From positions 1 to 64,000 of the forward strand of contig PHCQ01000003.1 of NCBI GenBank assembly GCA_002840835.1: DNA of 64,000 bases, in the 5' to 3' direction. Each line of letters begins with the position of its first letter. Position 1 is the stretch's first letter. The notes under the pieces were generated by a model. It made no database searches. It was not told where the DNA came from and saw only the letters and a list, made by a program, of their open reading frames with translations. Below are positions 29,903 to 40,285 of this stretch, piece after piece. The DNA is from Betaproteobacteria bacterium HGW-Betaproteobacteria-16. GTDB taxonomy: Bacteria > Pseudomonadota > Gammaproteobacteria > Burkholderiales > Burkholderiaceae_C. The translations under genes and the position numbers were made by a program.

Positions 29903-32050
29903 ATGACCATCTCCACTGAGGGAGTGCAGTTGCGTACCGGCTCTCGCTTCGCCAGCGATGTGGTGGAGTTGTTGTCGTCGATGCGCTTCGCCATTTCACT
30001 GCTCACAGTGATCTGCATCGCTTCGGTGATCGGCACGGTGGTCACGCAGCACGAACCGCAAAACAACTACGTCAACCAGTTTGGCCCTTTCTGGGCCGAT
30101 GTGTTTGCCAGCGCCGGACTTTTTTCGGTGTACAGCGCCTGGTGGTTCCTCACCATTCTTGCCTTTCTGGTCATCAGCACCAGCTTGTGCATCGCCCGCA
30201 ACACGCCCAAGATTCTGGTGGACTTCAGGGTCTACAAGGAGAACATCAGGGAGCAGAGCCTCAAGGCCTTTCCTCACCGTGCGGAGAGTGAACTGGACGA
30301 AAAACCGGAGGCTGCAGCCAACCGCATCGGGCAGGCCTTGTTGGGCTCGGGCTGGAAAGTCAAGTTGCAGTCGCGGGAAACGCCTGGCGGCGTGGGCTGG
30401 ATGGTGGCGGCCAAGACCGGTGCCACGAACAAGATCGGGTACCTCGCAGCGCACAGTGCGATTGTGCTGGTCTGCATTGGTGGGTTGCTTGACGGCGACC
30501 TCATGGTCCGTGCCCAGATGTGGTTTAACGGAAAAACGCCGTTCATGGGCGGTGGGTTGATTGCTGATGTGCCCGCCCAGCACCGTTTGTCGGCCAGCAA
30601 TCCCACCTTCCGGGGCAACCTGCTGGTCACCGAAGGCACGACGGCGGGCACCGCCATTCTGGCTCAGCCTGCCGGCGTGTTGTTGCAGGATCTGCCTTTT
30701 CGCGTCGAACTCAAGAAATTCATTGTTGAGTACTACGACACCGGCATGCCCAAGCTGTTTGCCAGCGACATCGTGATCCACGACAACGAGACCGGAGAGC
30801 AAAAGGCGGCCAGGGTAGAGGTCAACCACCCAGCCAGCCACCGGGGCATCAATATTTACCAGTCCAGCTTTGATGACGGCGGCTCGCGCGTCAAGCTGCA
30901 GGCGGTTCCGTTGACCAGACCCATGCGCCCGTTCGAAGTTGAAGGGGTCATAGGTGGCTCCAGCGCACTCAGCAATGGCGATGAACAGATGACGCTGGAG
31001 TACACCGGCCTGCGTGTCATCAACGTCGAAAATTTTGGCGACATGGGGAATGACCAGGCGGTAGATGTGCGCAAGGTGGACTTGCGAGGTGCCATCGAAA
31101 GTCGGCTGGGCTCGGGTCACAAGACGGTGACCGAAAAGATTTTGCGCAATGTGGGCCCGAGCATCACCTACAAGCTTCGCGACTCGGCTGGCCAGGCGGT
31201 CGAATACCACAACTACATGCTGCCCATGGAGCTCGATGGCATGCGCATGTTCCTGCTCGGACTGCGCGAAAACACATCGGATACCTTCAGGTATTTGCGC
31301 ATCCCAGCCGACGAGCAGGACTCCATCGAAGGGTTTGTGCGATTGCGAACTGGCTTAGCCGACGCCTCCATGAGAGCCGAGGCGGTGCGGCGATACGCCG
31401 AGCAGGCCGTGGAAGGCGGGCGCCCGGACCTGGCGGAGGCGCTGATTGCATCGGCCACTCGTGCGGTGGATCTTTTTGCTGGCGCCGAGCGGATTTCCAT
31501 GCCCGAGTCCCTGCGAACCGCGCCCGATATGCCGCCGATACTAGGCGGATTGCCCGCCATGTCCTCATTTCTCGAGGCCAATGTGCCGGCGGAAGAGCGA
31601 GAGCGGGCGAGCGACGTGCTGGTGCGCATTCTCAACGGCGTGTTGTTCGAGTTGATGCAACTCAGCCGTGAACGGGACGGCTTGCCTCCGATGGAACGCG
31701 ACGAGTTCACCCAGAAGTTCATGACGGCCGCCGTCATCAGTCTGAGCGACAGTTTCCTGTACCCGGCACCCATGACCTTTCAGCTCAAGGACTTCGAGCA
31801 CATCCAGGCAAGCGTTTTTCAGGTGGCCCGGGCGCCCGGGCAGAACATTGTCTACCTTGGTTGCCTCTTGCTGATCGTCGGCGTATTCGCCATGCTCTAT
31901 GTGCGCGAGCGGCGGCTCTGGGTCTGGCTGACGCCCTCAGGTGAGCGGGCGGCCCTGGCCAGCATGGCACTGTCCACCAACCGGAAGACGATGGAAGCCG
32001 ACCGGGAGTTTGATGTTTTGAAAAGCAAGTTGTTGAAGGTAACGCCATGA
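29903..32050 (+). CDS. resB: Cytochrome c biogenesis protein ResB (Ccs1)
   Basis: Membrane part of the System II cytochrome c synthase, 715 residues. Transmembrane helices at about 26-50, 70-95 and near 180, a large periplasmic domain (about residues 200-600) with the VNHPASHRGINIYQSSFDD block, and a final helix (NIVYLGCLLLIVGVFAMLYV). With CcsA/ResC it carries haem to the periplasm and attaches it to apocytochrome. The stop overlaps the next gene as ATGA. Confidence 0.93.
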   Translation: MTISTEGVQLRTGSRFASDVVELLSSMRFAISLLTVICIASVIGTVVTQHEPQNNYVNQFGPFWADVFASAGLFSVYSAWWFLTILAFLVISTSLCIARNTPKILVDFRVYKENIREQSLKAFPHRAESELDEKPEAAANRIGQALLGSGWKVKLQSRETPGGVGWMVAAKTGATNKIGYLAAHSAIVLVCIGGLLDGDLMVRAQMWFNGKTPFMGGGLIADVPAQHRLSASNPTFRGNLLVTEGTTAGTAILAQPAGVLLQDLPFRVELKKFIVEYYDTGMPKLFASDIVIHDNETGEQKAARVEVNHPASHRGINIYQSSFDDGGSRVKLQAVPLTRPMRPFEVEGVIGGSSALSNGDEQMTLEYTGLRVINVENFGDMGNDQAVDVRKVDLRGAIESRLGSGHKTVTEKILRNVGPSITYKLRDSAGQAVEYHNYMLPMELDGMRMFLLGLRENTSDTFRYLRIPADEQDSIEGFVRLRTGLADASMRAEAVRRYAEQAVEGGRPDLAEALIASATRAVDLFAGAERISMPESLRTAPDMPPILGGLPAMSSFLEANVPAEERERASDVLVRILNGVLFELMQLSRERDGLPPMERDEFTQKFMTAAVISLSDSFLYPAPMTFQLKDFEHIQASVFQVARAPGQNIVYLGCLLLIVGVFAMLYVRERRLWVWLTPSGERAALASMALSTNRKTMEADREFDVLKSKLLKVTP

Positions 32051-33414
32051 ACACGACCACCGCCACCCAGACGATCGAACTCAAGAAAGGCGGTCTGGGC
32101 ACTGGACTGCAACCCGGGTACTTCGCCCGCCGCGATGTGTGGGACTGGTTGTTTGCCGTGCTCGTGCTGGCCGGGGGCGCAGCAGCTTTCGCTCTGTACA
32201 ACCAGGCGATGGATGGGTACGAAAAAGCGATCCTCGTCGGCACACTGCCCTCGGTGATCTGGCTCGGGTGGTTCTGGCGCCCGTTGAGGATGCTGGTGGT
32301 GGTGGTGGCAGCGCTGTCGCTGCTGGCGATCTGGCTGTACCAGACACCAGCCGGCGGTGCTGATCTGGCTCGTGCCGACACGGCGTTTCTGCTCAAGTAC
32401 TTCATCTCCAGCCAGTCCGCCATCCTGTGGATGAGCATGCTGTTCTTCATGAGCACGGCCTTCTACTGGCTGGGCATGTTCACGCGCGCGGGGGATACCT
32501 TCGAACTGCTGGGATCGCGCATGGCCTGGGTTGCGGTGACACTGGCATTGGTGGGCACCATGGTGCGCTGGTACGAGAGCCATCAGATCGGCCCCGACAT
32601 CGGCCACATTCCCGTCAGCAATCTGTACGAAGTGTTCGTTCTTTTTTGCTGGATGACGGCCACGTTCTACCTGTACTACGAAGATCAATACCGCACGCGT
32701 GCCATGGGCGCCTTCGTGATGCTGGTGGTCAGCGCTGCTGTCGGTTTCCTGCTCTGGTACACGGTTGTTCAGGAGGCGCATCAGATCCAGCCACTGATTC
32801 CCGCTTTGCAAAGCTGGTGGATGAAATTGCATGTGCCCGCCAATTTTGTTGGCTATGGCACGTTTGCCATTGCTGCCATGCTGGCCTTCGCCTACCTTAT
32901 CAAGCAGAGTGCAGGTGAAACCCGCTGGTACAAGCTGGCACCTTTGTGGGTGCTGGGCGTGGTGTTGTGCCTTGAGCCCTTGGTGTTTCGCCAGTCCTCA
33001 CTGGAGAAAGGCGGCAGCTACTGGTTCGTCTATTTTGGTATCTCTGCACTGATCGTGGGCGGCATCCTGGCGGCGCGTCATCGCATTGCGTCGCGCCTGC
33101 CATCGTTTGAAGTGCTGGACGATGTGATGTACAAGGCCATCGCCATTGGCTTTGCTTTCTTCACCATCGCCACCGTGCTGGGTGCTTTGTGGGCCGCAGA
33201 AGCGTGGGGCGGCTACTGGAGTTGGGATCCCAAGGAGACCTGGGCGTTGATCGTGTGGCTCAACTACGCGGCCTGGTTGCACATGCGCCTGATGAAGGGG
33301 CTGCGCGGCACGGTTGCCGCCTGGTGGGCCCTGGTGGGGCTGGCCGTGACCACGTTTGCCTTCCTGGGGGTGAACATGTTCCTTTCAGGTCTGCACAGCT
33401 ACGGCGAACTCTGA
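32047..33414 (+). CDS. ccsA: Cytochrome c biogenesis protein CcsA/ResC
   Basis: Second half of System II, 455 residues, about eight to ten helices. The tryptophan-rich haem-handling (WWD) motif is AWGGYWSWDPKETWALIVWLNYAAWLH, with flanking histidines (IGHIPVSNLYE; KLHVPANF). It overlaps resB by four bases, as expected for a complex made together. An N-terminal extension of about 40 residues precedes the first helix. Confidence 0.93.
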   Translation: MNTTTATQTIELKKGGLGTGLQPGYFARRDVWDWLFAVLVLAGGAAAFALYNQAMDGYEKAILVGTLPSVIWLGWFWRPLRMLVVVVAALSLLAIWLYQTPAGGADLARADTAFLLKYFISSQSAILWMSMLFFMSTAFYWLGMFTRAGDTFELLGSRMAWVAVTLALVGTMVRWYESHQIGPDIGHIPVSNLYEVFVLFCWMTATFYLYYEDQYRTRAMGAFVMLVVSAAVGFLLWYTVVQEAHQIQPLIPALQSWWMKLHVPANFVGYGTFAIAAMLAFAYLIKQSAGETRWYKLAPLWVLGVVLCLEPLVFRQSSLEKGGSYWFVYFGISALIVGGILAARHRIASRLPSFEVLDDVMYKAIAIGFAFFTIATVLGALWAAEAWGGYWSWDPKETWALIVWLNYAAWLHMRLMKGLRGTVAAWWALVGLAVTTFAFLGVNMFLSGLHSYGEL

Positions 33415-33565
33415 CGGTTGGGCTTTTTCTGGCGGGGAGCGCCGGATCTTGGTGCCGGGAAACCTGCTTTCCTGAAGGTCTGGCGGCATCCCTGCCGTGA
33501 ATTGCACGGAACTTTGAAAGAATGACGGCATTCGCACGACCAACCGGTCACGAAGGAGCTTTTGC

Positions 33566-34573
33566 ATGATCATTCTTTCCTCCCGCGATGGATTTCAACA
33601 TCCGCTGCCCTCCGAAATCACGCCGCGTGCAAGCTATCTGGGCAGGCGCGCCTTGCTCAGGCAGATGGCGTTGGGCGCGGCCGGAGCCTCCATGGCCGCA
33701 TGGGCATCGAGAGAAGCGCTGGCCCAGGCCACTTCTGCGCCGCCGCCGGGAAAGCTCGCCGCGCTACCAGCCGCGCGATCTGGGGTGGCGGGCGCGAGCA
33801 CGGTAGAAGCGATCACCAGCTACCAGCACGCCTCCACCTACAACAATTTCTACGAGTTCGGAACGGACAAGGCCGATCCCGCGCGCCGTGCCGGAACCCT
33901 GAAAACCAGGCCGTGGACGGTTGCGGTGGAGGGACTGATCAACAAGCCACAAACCCTGGACCTGGACGATCTTCTGAAGTTGTCCCCCATGGAAGAGCGC
34001 GTCTATCGGCTCAGGTGCGTGGAGGGCTGGTCCATGGTGCTTCCCTGGGTGGGTTATTCACTGTCTGCGCTGATCAAGCAGGTTCAACCGCAAGGCAGTG
34101 CCAAGTACGTTGAGTTCATCACGCTTGCGGATCCCACAATGATGCCGGGCATTCGTTCCAATGTGCTTCAGTGGCCCTATGTGGAGGGGCTGCGCCTGGA
34201 CGAGGCCATGCATCCGCTGAGCATGCTGGCGTTCGGAATGTACGGCGAGGTGTTGCCCAACCAGAACGGCGCACCTGTGCGGCTGGTGGTGCCCTGGAAG
34301 TACGGGTTCAAGAGCGGCAAATCGCTGGTGAAAATCCGGTTCACTGAAAAACAGCCATCCACCTCTTGGAACATTTCAGCGCCGCAGGAGTACGGCTTCT
34401 ATTCCAACGTCAATCCAGAAGTGTCTCATCCGCGTTGGAGCCAGGCCACGGAGCGCCGCATTGGTGATGAAGGCGGCTTGCTGGCCAAGCGGCGCAAGAC
34501 GCTGATGTTCAACGGGTACGAGCCTCAGGTGGGGCAACTGTATGCGGGCATGGACCTGAAGAAGCACTACTGA
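33566..34573 (+). CDS. msrP: Protein-methionine-sulfoxide reductase catalytic subunit MsrP
   Basis: Periplasmic molybdoenzyme (formerly YedY) that repairs oxidised methionines in envelope proteins, 335 residues. The twin-arginine signal is [18 protein letters not shown]. The molybdenum ligand is Cys151 in [18 protein letters not shown]; the [14 protein letters not shown] and [19 protein letters not shown] motifs are also seen. The gene is followed 17 bases later by msrQ, its haem partner. Confidence 0.95.
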   Translation: MIILSSRDGFQHPLPSEITPRASYLGRRALLRQMALGAAGASMAAWASREALAQATSAPPPGKLAALPAARSGVAGASTVEAITSYQHASTYNNFYEFGTDKADPARRAGTLKTRPWTVAVEGLINKPQTLDLDDLLKLSPMEERVYRLRCVEGWSMVLPWVGYSLSALIKQVQPQGSAKYVEFITLADPTMMPGIRSNVLQWPYVEGLRLDEAMHPLSMLAFGMYGEVLPNQNGAPVRLVVPWKYGFKSGKSLVKIRFTEKQPSTSWNISAPQEYGFYSNVNPEVSHPRWSQATERRIGDEGGLLAKRRKTLMFNGYEPQVGQLYAGMDLKKHY

Positions 34574-34589
34574 AGTCTGCGGGCGCCCC

Positions 34590-35330
34590 ATGCCACCGTC
34601 GATCTCTGGCCATGTCCAGTCCACGAATGAAGGCGATCCTGTGTCTTTGGCGGACCATGTGAATACCGCTGCTCGCCCGGGGTCGTTGGCGCCCAAGTGG
34701 GTCAACCAGTGCTTGATGCACTGGGCGGCCAAGCCGCTGCTCTTTGCAGGGGGGTGTCTGCCTGCCCTCTGGTTGATCTGGAGCGCTGTGAACGATCAGT
34801 TGGGGGCGAACCCGGCAGAGGCGCTGATCCGGTCCTTGGGTGATTGGAGCCTTCGCTTTCTCGTGATCGTGTTGCTGGTGACCCCTTTGCGCATTTGGGC
34901 GGGGTGGCCGGCGCTGGCCCGGATGAGGCGCATGGCGGGCTTGTTTGTGTTCTTTTATGCGAGCCTGCATCTGCTGGCCTACGCATGGTTCGACATGGAA
35001 TTCGTGTGGGGCGCTGTCACTGAAGATGTACTGAAGCGCCCGTTCATTCTGGTAGGAATGATGGCCTGGGTGTTGCTGCTTACCATGGCCGCCACGTCCT
35101 TCGACCGCGTTATCCGAGCCATGGGTGCCAGGCGTTGGCGATGGCTTCATCGCAGTGTGTACGCGGTGGCGGCCTTGGCCGTGCTGCATTTTTTCTGGAT
35201 GCGCAGCGGCAAGAATGACTTCGCAGAAGTCGCGGTGTATGCTGCGATCCTGGCGTCTTTGCTGGGTTGGCGGGGCTGGCGCAGTTTCATGGACACCCCG
35301 AGAGCCCCTGCAAAGCGTCCGTCTCGATGA
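34590..35330 (+). CDS. msrQ: Protein-methionine-sulfoxide reductase haem-binding subunit MsrQ
   Basis: Inner-membrane partner of MsrP, 246 residues with about six helices; it passes electrons from the quinone pool or a flavin reductase. Family marks are LGDWSLRFLVIVLLVTPLRI, RRMAGLFVFFYASLHLLAY with a haem His, and RWRWLHRSVYAVAALAVLHFFW with further histidines. The start at 34590 gives a 30-residue tail before the first helix; the true start may be slightly downstream (about 34641). Confidence 0.93.
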   Translation: MPPSISGHVQSTNEGDPVSLADHVNTAARPGSLAPKWVNQCLMHWAAKPLLFAGGCLPALWLIWSAVNDQLGANPAEALIRSLGDWSLRFLVIVLLVTPLRIWAGWPALARMRRMAGLFVFFYASLHLLAYAWFDMEFVWGAVTEDVLKRPFILVGMMAWVLLLTMAATSFDRVIRAMGARRWRWLHRSVYAVAALAVLHFFWMRSGKNDFAEVAVYAAILASLLGWRGWRSFMDTPRAPAKRPSR

Positions 35331-35333
35331 GTG

Positions 35334-35543
35334 TCAGCGAGGAAGCACGATCTCTTCCGACAGCGGGTCCGATTCGATCGGGTAGGGCGTGATCACGGGT
35401 GTTGCACCGCTGCCATCGGGAAGAAACAAAGGACCCTTCTGGCCACACCCGACCAGAAGCAACCCGGCCGAAATCAGGGCGAACACGCACGTAGAGCGCG
35501 CCGTGCCGATGGTGGAGCCTAGAATCCGGTTCTTTCTGTTCAT
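35334..35543 (-). CDS. lptM: LPS-assembly lipoprotein LptM (YifL-like)
   Basis: Small outer-membrane lipoprotein of 69 residues. The lipobox LVGC is followed directly by [11 protein letters not shown], the characteristic short motif of LptM/YifL, which helps the LptD-LptE translocon mature. The start is the ATG at 35543; the frame is open further, but only antisense to cyaY. It lies just 12 bases from the divergent cyaY start. The 3' end is separated by 3 bases from msrQ. Confidence 0.85.
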   Translation of the reverse strand: MNRKNRILGSTIGTARSTCVFALISAGLLLVGCGQKGPLFLPDGSGATPVITPYPIESDPLSEEIVLPR

Positions 35544-35555
35544 CTGCGCATTGTA

Positions 35556-35885
35556 ATGACCGACATCGAGTATCTGGACCAAGCTGAAGCCCTGTTGCGC
35601 AGGATCGAGCTGGCTTGTGATCGAATCAACGACACCAGCGACGCCGACATCGACAACCAGCGTGTGGGGGGCATGATCACACTCACTTTCCCCAATGGCA
35701 GCCAGATCATTGTGAACTTGCAGAAACCGTTGCAGGAAATCTGGATGGCTGCACGTGCCGGAGGATTTCACTACCGGTACGACGGCAGCCGATGGATGGA
35801 CACAAAAGACCAGGGTGAATTCTGGGATCACCTTCGGCGTTTCGCGTCGGAACAGGCCGGCATGACCTTGGATTTCAGTTCCTGA
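35556..35885 (+). CDS. cyaY: Iron donor protein CyaY (frataxin)
   Basis: Bacterial frataxin, 109 residues, which binds iron and modulates iron-sulfur cluster assembly. The [21 protein letters not shown] acidic helix, [18 protein letters not shown] and [13 protein letters not shown] are the family features. Its 3' end overlaps the convergent mrcA gene by 11 bases. A TAGAAT box (35520-35525), inside lptM, is a possible -10. Confidence 0.94.
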   Translation: MTDIEYLDQAEALLRRIELACDRINDTSDADIDNQRVGGMITLTFPNGSQIIVNLQKPLQEIWMAARAGGFHYRYDGSRWMDTKDQGEFWDHLRRFASEQAGMTLDFSS

Positions 35886-38298
35886 ACAGGTCCAGAATGC
35901 TGCGGCGGTCGTCGGATTGCAGTGGCGTGGCCGGCGCCGACGGGCTGGGTTCAGTTCCGCCCAGCAAAGCGGGATCCATTGCCTGTCCTGGCCAGGGATC
36001 GTCCAGACCAATGCCGTGCACGCTGTTGCCCGGTCCGTATTCTTCGTAGTACCACTCACCGCCTACCCTGATCACGCCACGAGGAGGCGTGTACGTGGCA
36101 ACGGGTTCACCTTTGAGTGCCTGGGACATGTACGACATCCAGATGGGCAGGCTGAGACCGCCGCCGGTTTCCCTGCTGCCGAGGTTGCGGGGTGTGTCGT
36201 AGCCGACCCAGGTCGCAGCCACCACAGTGGGCTGGAAACCGACAAACCACGCGTCCACCGAATCGTTGGTGGTGCCCGTCTTGCCATACAGGTCCGGTCG
36301 CCCAAGCGCCTGGGCGCGTGCAGCGGTGCCTGAGCGGGTGATTTCCTGCAGCAGGCTGTTCATGACGAAAGCATTGCGCTCGTCGATCACGCGCGTTGAA
36401 TCACTCAGCTCGGGCGGAGTCGCTTCAAACAGCACTTTTCCCTTGTGGTCGGTCACCCGAGAGATGAGCGTGGGAGCGATCTTGTGTCCGCCGTTGGCAA
36501 ACACGGCATAGCCGCTGGCCATCTGCATGGGTGTCACCGCGCCCGCACCCAGTGCCATCGTGAGGTAGGGCGGGTGCTTCTCTCCGTCGAATCCGAATCG
36601 AGTCACCCATGACTGCGCGCTCTGGGTCCCGACAAGCTGAAGGATCCGGATCGACACCATGTTTTTGGATTTTGCGAGGGCCCTTCGGACCGACATGGGC
36701 CCTTCGAACTGCCCGTCGTAGTTTTTGGGCTCCCAGGGTTTGCCGCCAGTGTCGCTTGCACTGTAGAACAAAGGCGCGTCGTTCACCACGGTCATGGGCG
36801 ACACACCCTTTTCCAATGCGGCGGAGTAAATGAACGGCTTGAAGCTCGAACCTGGCTGGCGCCAGGCCTGTGTCACGTGATTGAACTTGTTCTTCTGAAA
36901 GTCAAATCCGCCGACCAGGGCCCTCACCGCACCTGTGCGCGTGTCCAGCGCCACCAACGCCGCTTCCACTTCCGGCAATTGAGTGATCCGCCATGATTTT
37001 TCGCCGGTCTTGATCACACGGACCACTGCTCCTGGTCGCAGTTTGATATTGGGGCCTGCCTTGGGCGACAAGCCTGAACGCGCAGGACGCAAACCCTCAC
37101 CCGTGATCTCGAAGGGTTCACCATCTTGCCGCACCGCCACCACCTTGCGTGGATCGGCTTCCAGTACGACGGCGGAAAGTAGGTCGTCGTTGTCCGGGCG
37201 TTCGTTGAGCGCGTTGTCGATGGCTTCATCCCTTGCAGCCGGATCGCTGGGCAAGTCAATGAACAGCTCCGGGCCGCGATAGATCTGCCGGCTTTCATAG
37301 TCAAGCACGCCTTTGCGAACCGCCTTGTAGGCGGCAAGCTGATCCTCCGCACGCAAGGAGGTGGTCACGATCAGGCCTCTCGTGTAGGCCTCGTCGCCGT
37401 ATTGAGACACCATGGCCTGTCTCACCATCTCGGCCGCGAATTCGGCGTGAATGCGGCTCTGGGTCACGCGCCGGATCGACAGTTTTTCCTCTTTGGCTTG
37501 CGCAGCTTCGGCGGAGGTGATGAATCCGTTTTGTTCCATGCGATCGATGATGTGCAACTGCCTGGCACGCGAGCGCTTGGGGTTGGAAATGGGGTTGTAG
37601 GCCGAAGGTGCCTGGGGCAGTCCGGCCAGCATGGCAGCCTCGGCAATCGTTACGTCTTTCAGCTGCTTGCCAAAATAGGTTTGAGAGGCTGCAGAGAAGC
37701 CATAGGCCCGTTGACCCAGAAAGATCTGGTTCATGTAGATCTCCAGGATCTGCGCCTTCGTGAGCATGTGCTCCAGCTTGAAGGTCAGCAGAACCTCATA
37801 GATCTTTCGCGTGTAGCTTTTCTCCGCAGAGAGGTACACGTTGCGCGCGACCTGCATCGTGATGGTGGACGCGCCCTGGCTCTTGGCTCGCCCCAGGTTC
37901 GCCAGTGCGGCCCTGACCATGCCCCTGTAGTCCACTCCGCTGTGCTCGAAGAAGCGCGTGTCTTCAATCGCCAGAACGGCGTTGATCATCACGTCAGGTA
38001 TTTCCTTGATGGTCAGTAGGTTGCGCCGCTCCTCTCCAAACTCTTCGATGAGCTGGCCATCTGCCGAAAGCACACGCAACGGCAGCTTTGGGCGGTAGTC
38101 AGCAAGGCTGGTGACGTCCGGCAAATTCGGATACGCCACGGCCAGCGCAATCGCGATGGCGATCAGCAGTCCCGCTACGCCTGCCGCCGCCAGTCCGGCC
38201 AGACCTACCACAAGGCGAATCACCCACCACAAAGCGGGGTGGTCCATCCATACTGGTTTGCGAAACCTGTGGTTCGTGGCTGTTTGGTCTTTGGGCAT
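35875..38298 (-). CDS. mrcA: Penicillin-binding protein 1A
   Basis: Bifunctional peptidoglycan synthase, 807 residues: one N-terminal helix, a glycosyltransferase domain with the catalytic [12 protein letters not shown] and [13 protein letters not shown], an OB-like insertion, and a transpeptidase domain with the serine motif SSFK (in [11 protein letters not shown]), SKN ([10 protein letters not shown]) and KTGT ([18 protein letters not shown]). It is divergent from the pilM operon, the usual betaproteobacterial and gammaproteobacterial order. TATAAT (38330-38325) lies 27 bases before the start. Confidence 0.97.
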   Translation of the reverse strand: MPKDQTATNHRFRKPVWMDHPALWWVIRLVVGLAGLAAAGVAGLLIAIAIALAVAYPNLPDVTSLADYRPKLPLRVLSADGQLIEEFGEERRNLLTIKEIPDVMINAVLAIEDTRFFEHSGVDYRGMVRAALANLGRAKSQGASTITMQVARNVYLSAEKSYTRKIYEVLLTFKLEHMLTKAQILEIYMNQIFLGQRAYGFSAASQTYFGKQLKDVTIAEAAMLAGLPQAPSAYNPISNPKRSRARQLHIIDRMEQNGFITSAEAAQAKEEKLSIRRVTQSRIHAEFAAEMVRQAMVSQYGDEAYTRGLIVTTSLRAEDQLAAYKAVRKGVLDYESRQIYRGPELFIDLPSDPAARDEAIDNALNERPDNDDLLSAVVLEADPRKVVAVRQDGEPFEITGEGLRPARSGLSPKAGPNIKLRPGAVVRVIKTGEKSWRITQLPEVEAALVALDTRTGAVRALVGGFDFQKNKFNHVTQAWRQPGSSFKPFIYSAALEKGVSPMTVVNDAPLFYSASDTGGKPWEPKNYDGQFEGPMSVRRALAKSKNMVSIRILQLVGTQSAQSWVTRFGFDGEKHPPYLTMALGAGAVTPMQMASGYAVFANGGHKIAPTLISRVTDHKGKVLFEATPPELSDSTRVIDERNAFVMNSLLQEITRSGTAARAQALGRPDLYGKTGTTNDSVDAWFVGFQPTVVAATWVGYDTPRNLGSRETGGGLSLPIWMSYMSQALKGEPVATYTPPRGVIRVGGEWYYEEYGPGNSVHGIGLDDPWPGQAMDPALLGGTEPSPSAPATPLQSDDRRSILDLFRN

Positions 38299-38468
38299 GC
38301 AGTGTGTCGGTAGATATGCAGCTGATTATAAAAATGGTGCTGCTGTGTGGATGCTAGTGAGGGCCCACTTGACAGTCGCTGTCGTGTGTTTCAGGGCTGC
38401 ATGGTCGTAACCCGTACCTACAAGCGTAAAAAAATGCGTATGCTTTTGGCAACGCTCCATTGTCTTCC

Positions 38469-38485
38469 AAAGACAAAATGTCTTT
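38469..38485. repeat. Perfect inverted repeat in the mrcA-pilM gap
   Basis: AAAGACA-AAA-TGTCTTT, 7-base arms, with another TGTCTT just upstream (38461-38466). It is about 83 bases before pilM and may bind a regulator. No factor can be named. Confidence 0.4.
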
Positions 38486-38533
38486 GCTGCTCAAGGGGCT
38501 TGCTGCTAGCATTCAAGTGAATTCTTAAGTCTA

Positions 38534-38547
38534 GCGCCTTCGGGCGC
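38534..38547 (+). other. TTCG hairpin in the pilM leader
   Basis: GCGCC-TTCG-GGCGC: a 5-pair stem with a very stable UUCG-type tetraloop, 20 bases before the pilM start. It might affect translation or mRNA stability of the pil operon. Confidence 0.45.
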
Positions 38548-38567
38548 GTTCTATTCTGGGGGCCACC

Positions 38568-39647
38568 TTGAGCTCATTGGGGTCGTTATTCAGCCGGGAA
38601 TCGGCACCACTGCTGGGGATTGATGTCAGTTCTTCCAGCGTCAAGTTGGTCGAGCTCAGTCGCAACCGGTCTGGAGATCTGGTGCTGGAGCGGTGCGCCA
38701 TGGAGCCACTTGAGCGTGGCTGGATCACCGACGGCAACATCGAGAAATTTGACGAAGTCGCCGACGCCGTGCGCCGTGTGGTCCGCAAAAGCGGAAGCAA
38801 GACCAAGAATGTGGCGCTTGCATTGCCGGCTGCAGCGGTGATCACCAAGAAGATCATTCTGCCGGGTGGACTGTCCGACAAGGAGCTCGAGGCTCAGGTC
38901 GAGTCCGAGGCGAACCAATACATTCCCTTCTCCCTGGATGAAGTGAGTCTGGACTTCTGTCTTATTGGCCCCAGTGCCAATTCGGTTGGCGATGTGGAAG
39001 TCCTCATTGCCGCTTCTCGCAAGGAAAAGGTCTCTGATCGTCAAGGTCTGGCCGAGGCTGCGGGTCTCAAGCCGGTGGTCATGGATGTGGAGTCCTATGC
39101 GTCCCGCATGGCGGCCGGGCGGGTGATCGAGACCTTGCCGAACCAGGGTGTGGATTCGCTCGTGGCGCTTTTCGAAGTGGGTGCCTTGACCACGAGCATG
39201 CAGGTCATCCGCAATGAAGACGTGCTTTATGAGCGGGATCAGGCGTTTGGTGGTGCGCAACTGACGCAGCTGATCGTTCGGCAGTACGGCTTCTCGTCTG
39301 ATGAGGCCGAAGCCAAGAAGCGATCGGGTGATCTGCCAGACGACTACCGCTCCGCAGTGCTCGAGCCTTTCATTGAAAGCATGGCCCAGGAAATCGGGCG
39401 CGCGCTTCAGTTCTTTTTCACCAGTACGCCCTACAACAAGGTGGATCACATTCTTCTGGCAGGTGGCAGTGCGTCTCTGCCTGGGCTGACCGAAGCCATC
39501 ACCCATCAGACATCGTTTGCTTGCATGGTGATCAATCCTTTTGACGCCATGGACATGGCCCCTTCAATACAGCCACGCAAGATTGCCCGTGAGGCCCCGT
39601 CCTACCTCACTTCGACAGGCCTGGCGCTGCGGAGGTTCTACCAATGA
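38568..39647 (+). CDS. pilM: Type IV pilus inner-membrane assembly protein PilM
   Basis: Actin-like cytoplasmic ATPase-fold protein, 359 residues, that recruits PilN to the pilus machine. LLGIDVSSSSVKLVEL is the phosphate-1 motif, HILLAGGSASLPGLTEAI the adenosine region, and EVQVESEANQYIPF-type stretch (QVESEANQYIPFSLDEV) is specific to PilM. The start used is TTG at 38568 with a GGGGGCC stretch before it. It leads the pilMNOPQ operon and overlaps pilN as ATGA. Confidence 0.95.
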   Translation: MSSLGSLFSRESAPLLGIDVSSSSVKLVELSRNRSGDLVLERCAMEPLERGWITDGNIEKFDEVADAVRRVVRKSGSKTKNVALALPAAAVITKKIILPGGLSDKELEAQVESEANQYIPFSLDEVSLDFCLIGPSANSVGDVEVLIAASRKEKVSDRQGLAEAAGLKPVVMDVESYASRMAAGRVIETLPNQGVDSLVALFEVGALTTSMQVIRNEDVLYERDQAFGGAQLTQLIVRQYGFSSDEAEAKKRSGDLPDDYRSAVLEPFIESMAQEIGRALQFFFTSTPYNKVDHILLAGGSASLPGLTEAITHQTSFACMVINPFDAMDMAPSIQPRKIAREAPSYLTSTGLALRRFYQ

Positions 39648-40267
39648 TCTTGATCAACCTGCTGCCTCATCGAGAGGCTGCGCGAAAACGCCAGAAGGAC
39701 CAGTTCTTCACGCAGCTCGCACTGGCTGCGATGCTTGGCGGCGTTATTTGCGGTGTCGTGTTCACCTGGTACCAAGGGCAAATTTCCAATCAGGAGTCCC
39801 GCAATAGTTTCCTGAAGCAGGAAATTGCGCGCCTGGACGAAGAAATCAAGGACATTGCCGGATTGCAGCGGGAAATTGCCTCACTTCGGGCTCGCCAGAC
39901 TGCCGTTGAAGATCTGCAGGCAGATCGCAATCTTCCCGTTCACCTGTTGGATGAGCTGGTTGCCCAGTTGCCGGATGGCATCTACCTCAGAACCATGAAG
40001 CAGGAAGGGCAGAGCGTTTTGCTGACCGGTACGGCGCAGTCCCAGGAAAGAGTCTCTGAGTTGCTGCGTAATCTGGGCAATGAGAGTCCTTGGCTCACCC
40101 GCCCTGAGTTGATTGAAATCGTGGCCGCGAGCGTGCCTGTCAACAACCGAGAACAACGGCGGGTTTCGAACTTCACCGTCAGGGTCGCTCTTCAACGGCC
40201 GGCTCCCAAAGATGCCAGTGGTGCTGCTGTGGTGCCGGACGCTGTCGGCACGCCCGGAAAAGTCTGA
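39644..40267 (+). CDS. pilN: Type IV pilus assembly protein PilN
   Basis: Single-helix inner-membrane protein of the alignment subcomplex, 207 residues. The N-terminal INLLPHREAARKRQKDQF is the PilM-binding motif, followed by the helix LALAAMLGGVICGVVFTWY, a coiled coil and a ferredoxin-like periplasmic domain. It pairs with PilO. Confidence 0.94.
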   Translation: MILINLLPHREAARKRQKDQFFTQLALAAMLGGVICGVVFTWYQGQISNQESRNSFLKQEIARLDEEIKDIAGLQREIASLRARQTAVEDLQADRNLPVHLLDELVAQLPDGIYLRTMKQEGQSVLLTGTAQSQERVSELLRNLGNESPWLTRPELIEIVAASVPVNNREQRRVSNFTVRVALQRPAPKDASGAAVVPDAVGTPGKV

Positions 40268-40285
40268 CCGAGGTCTTTGCACACC

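Noticed and set aside
38440..38470. Possible sigma-54 promoter before pilM (TGGCA around 38446)
   Set aside because: The GC element at -12 is missing at the required spacing of ten bases, so it does not meet the consensus.
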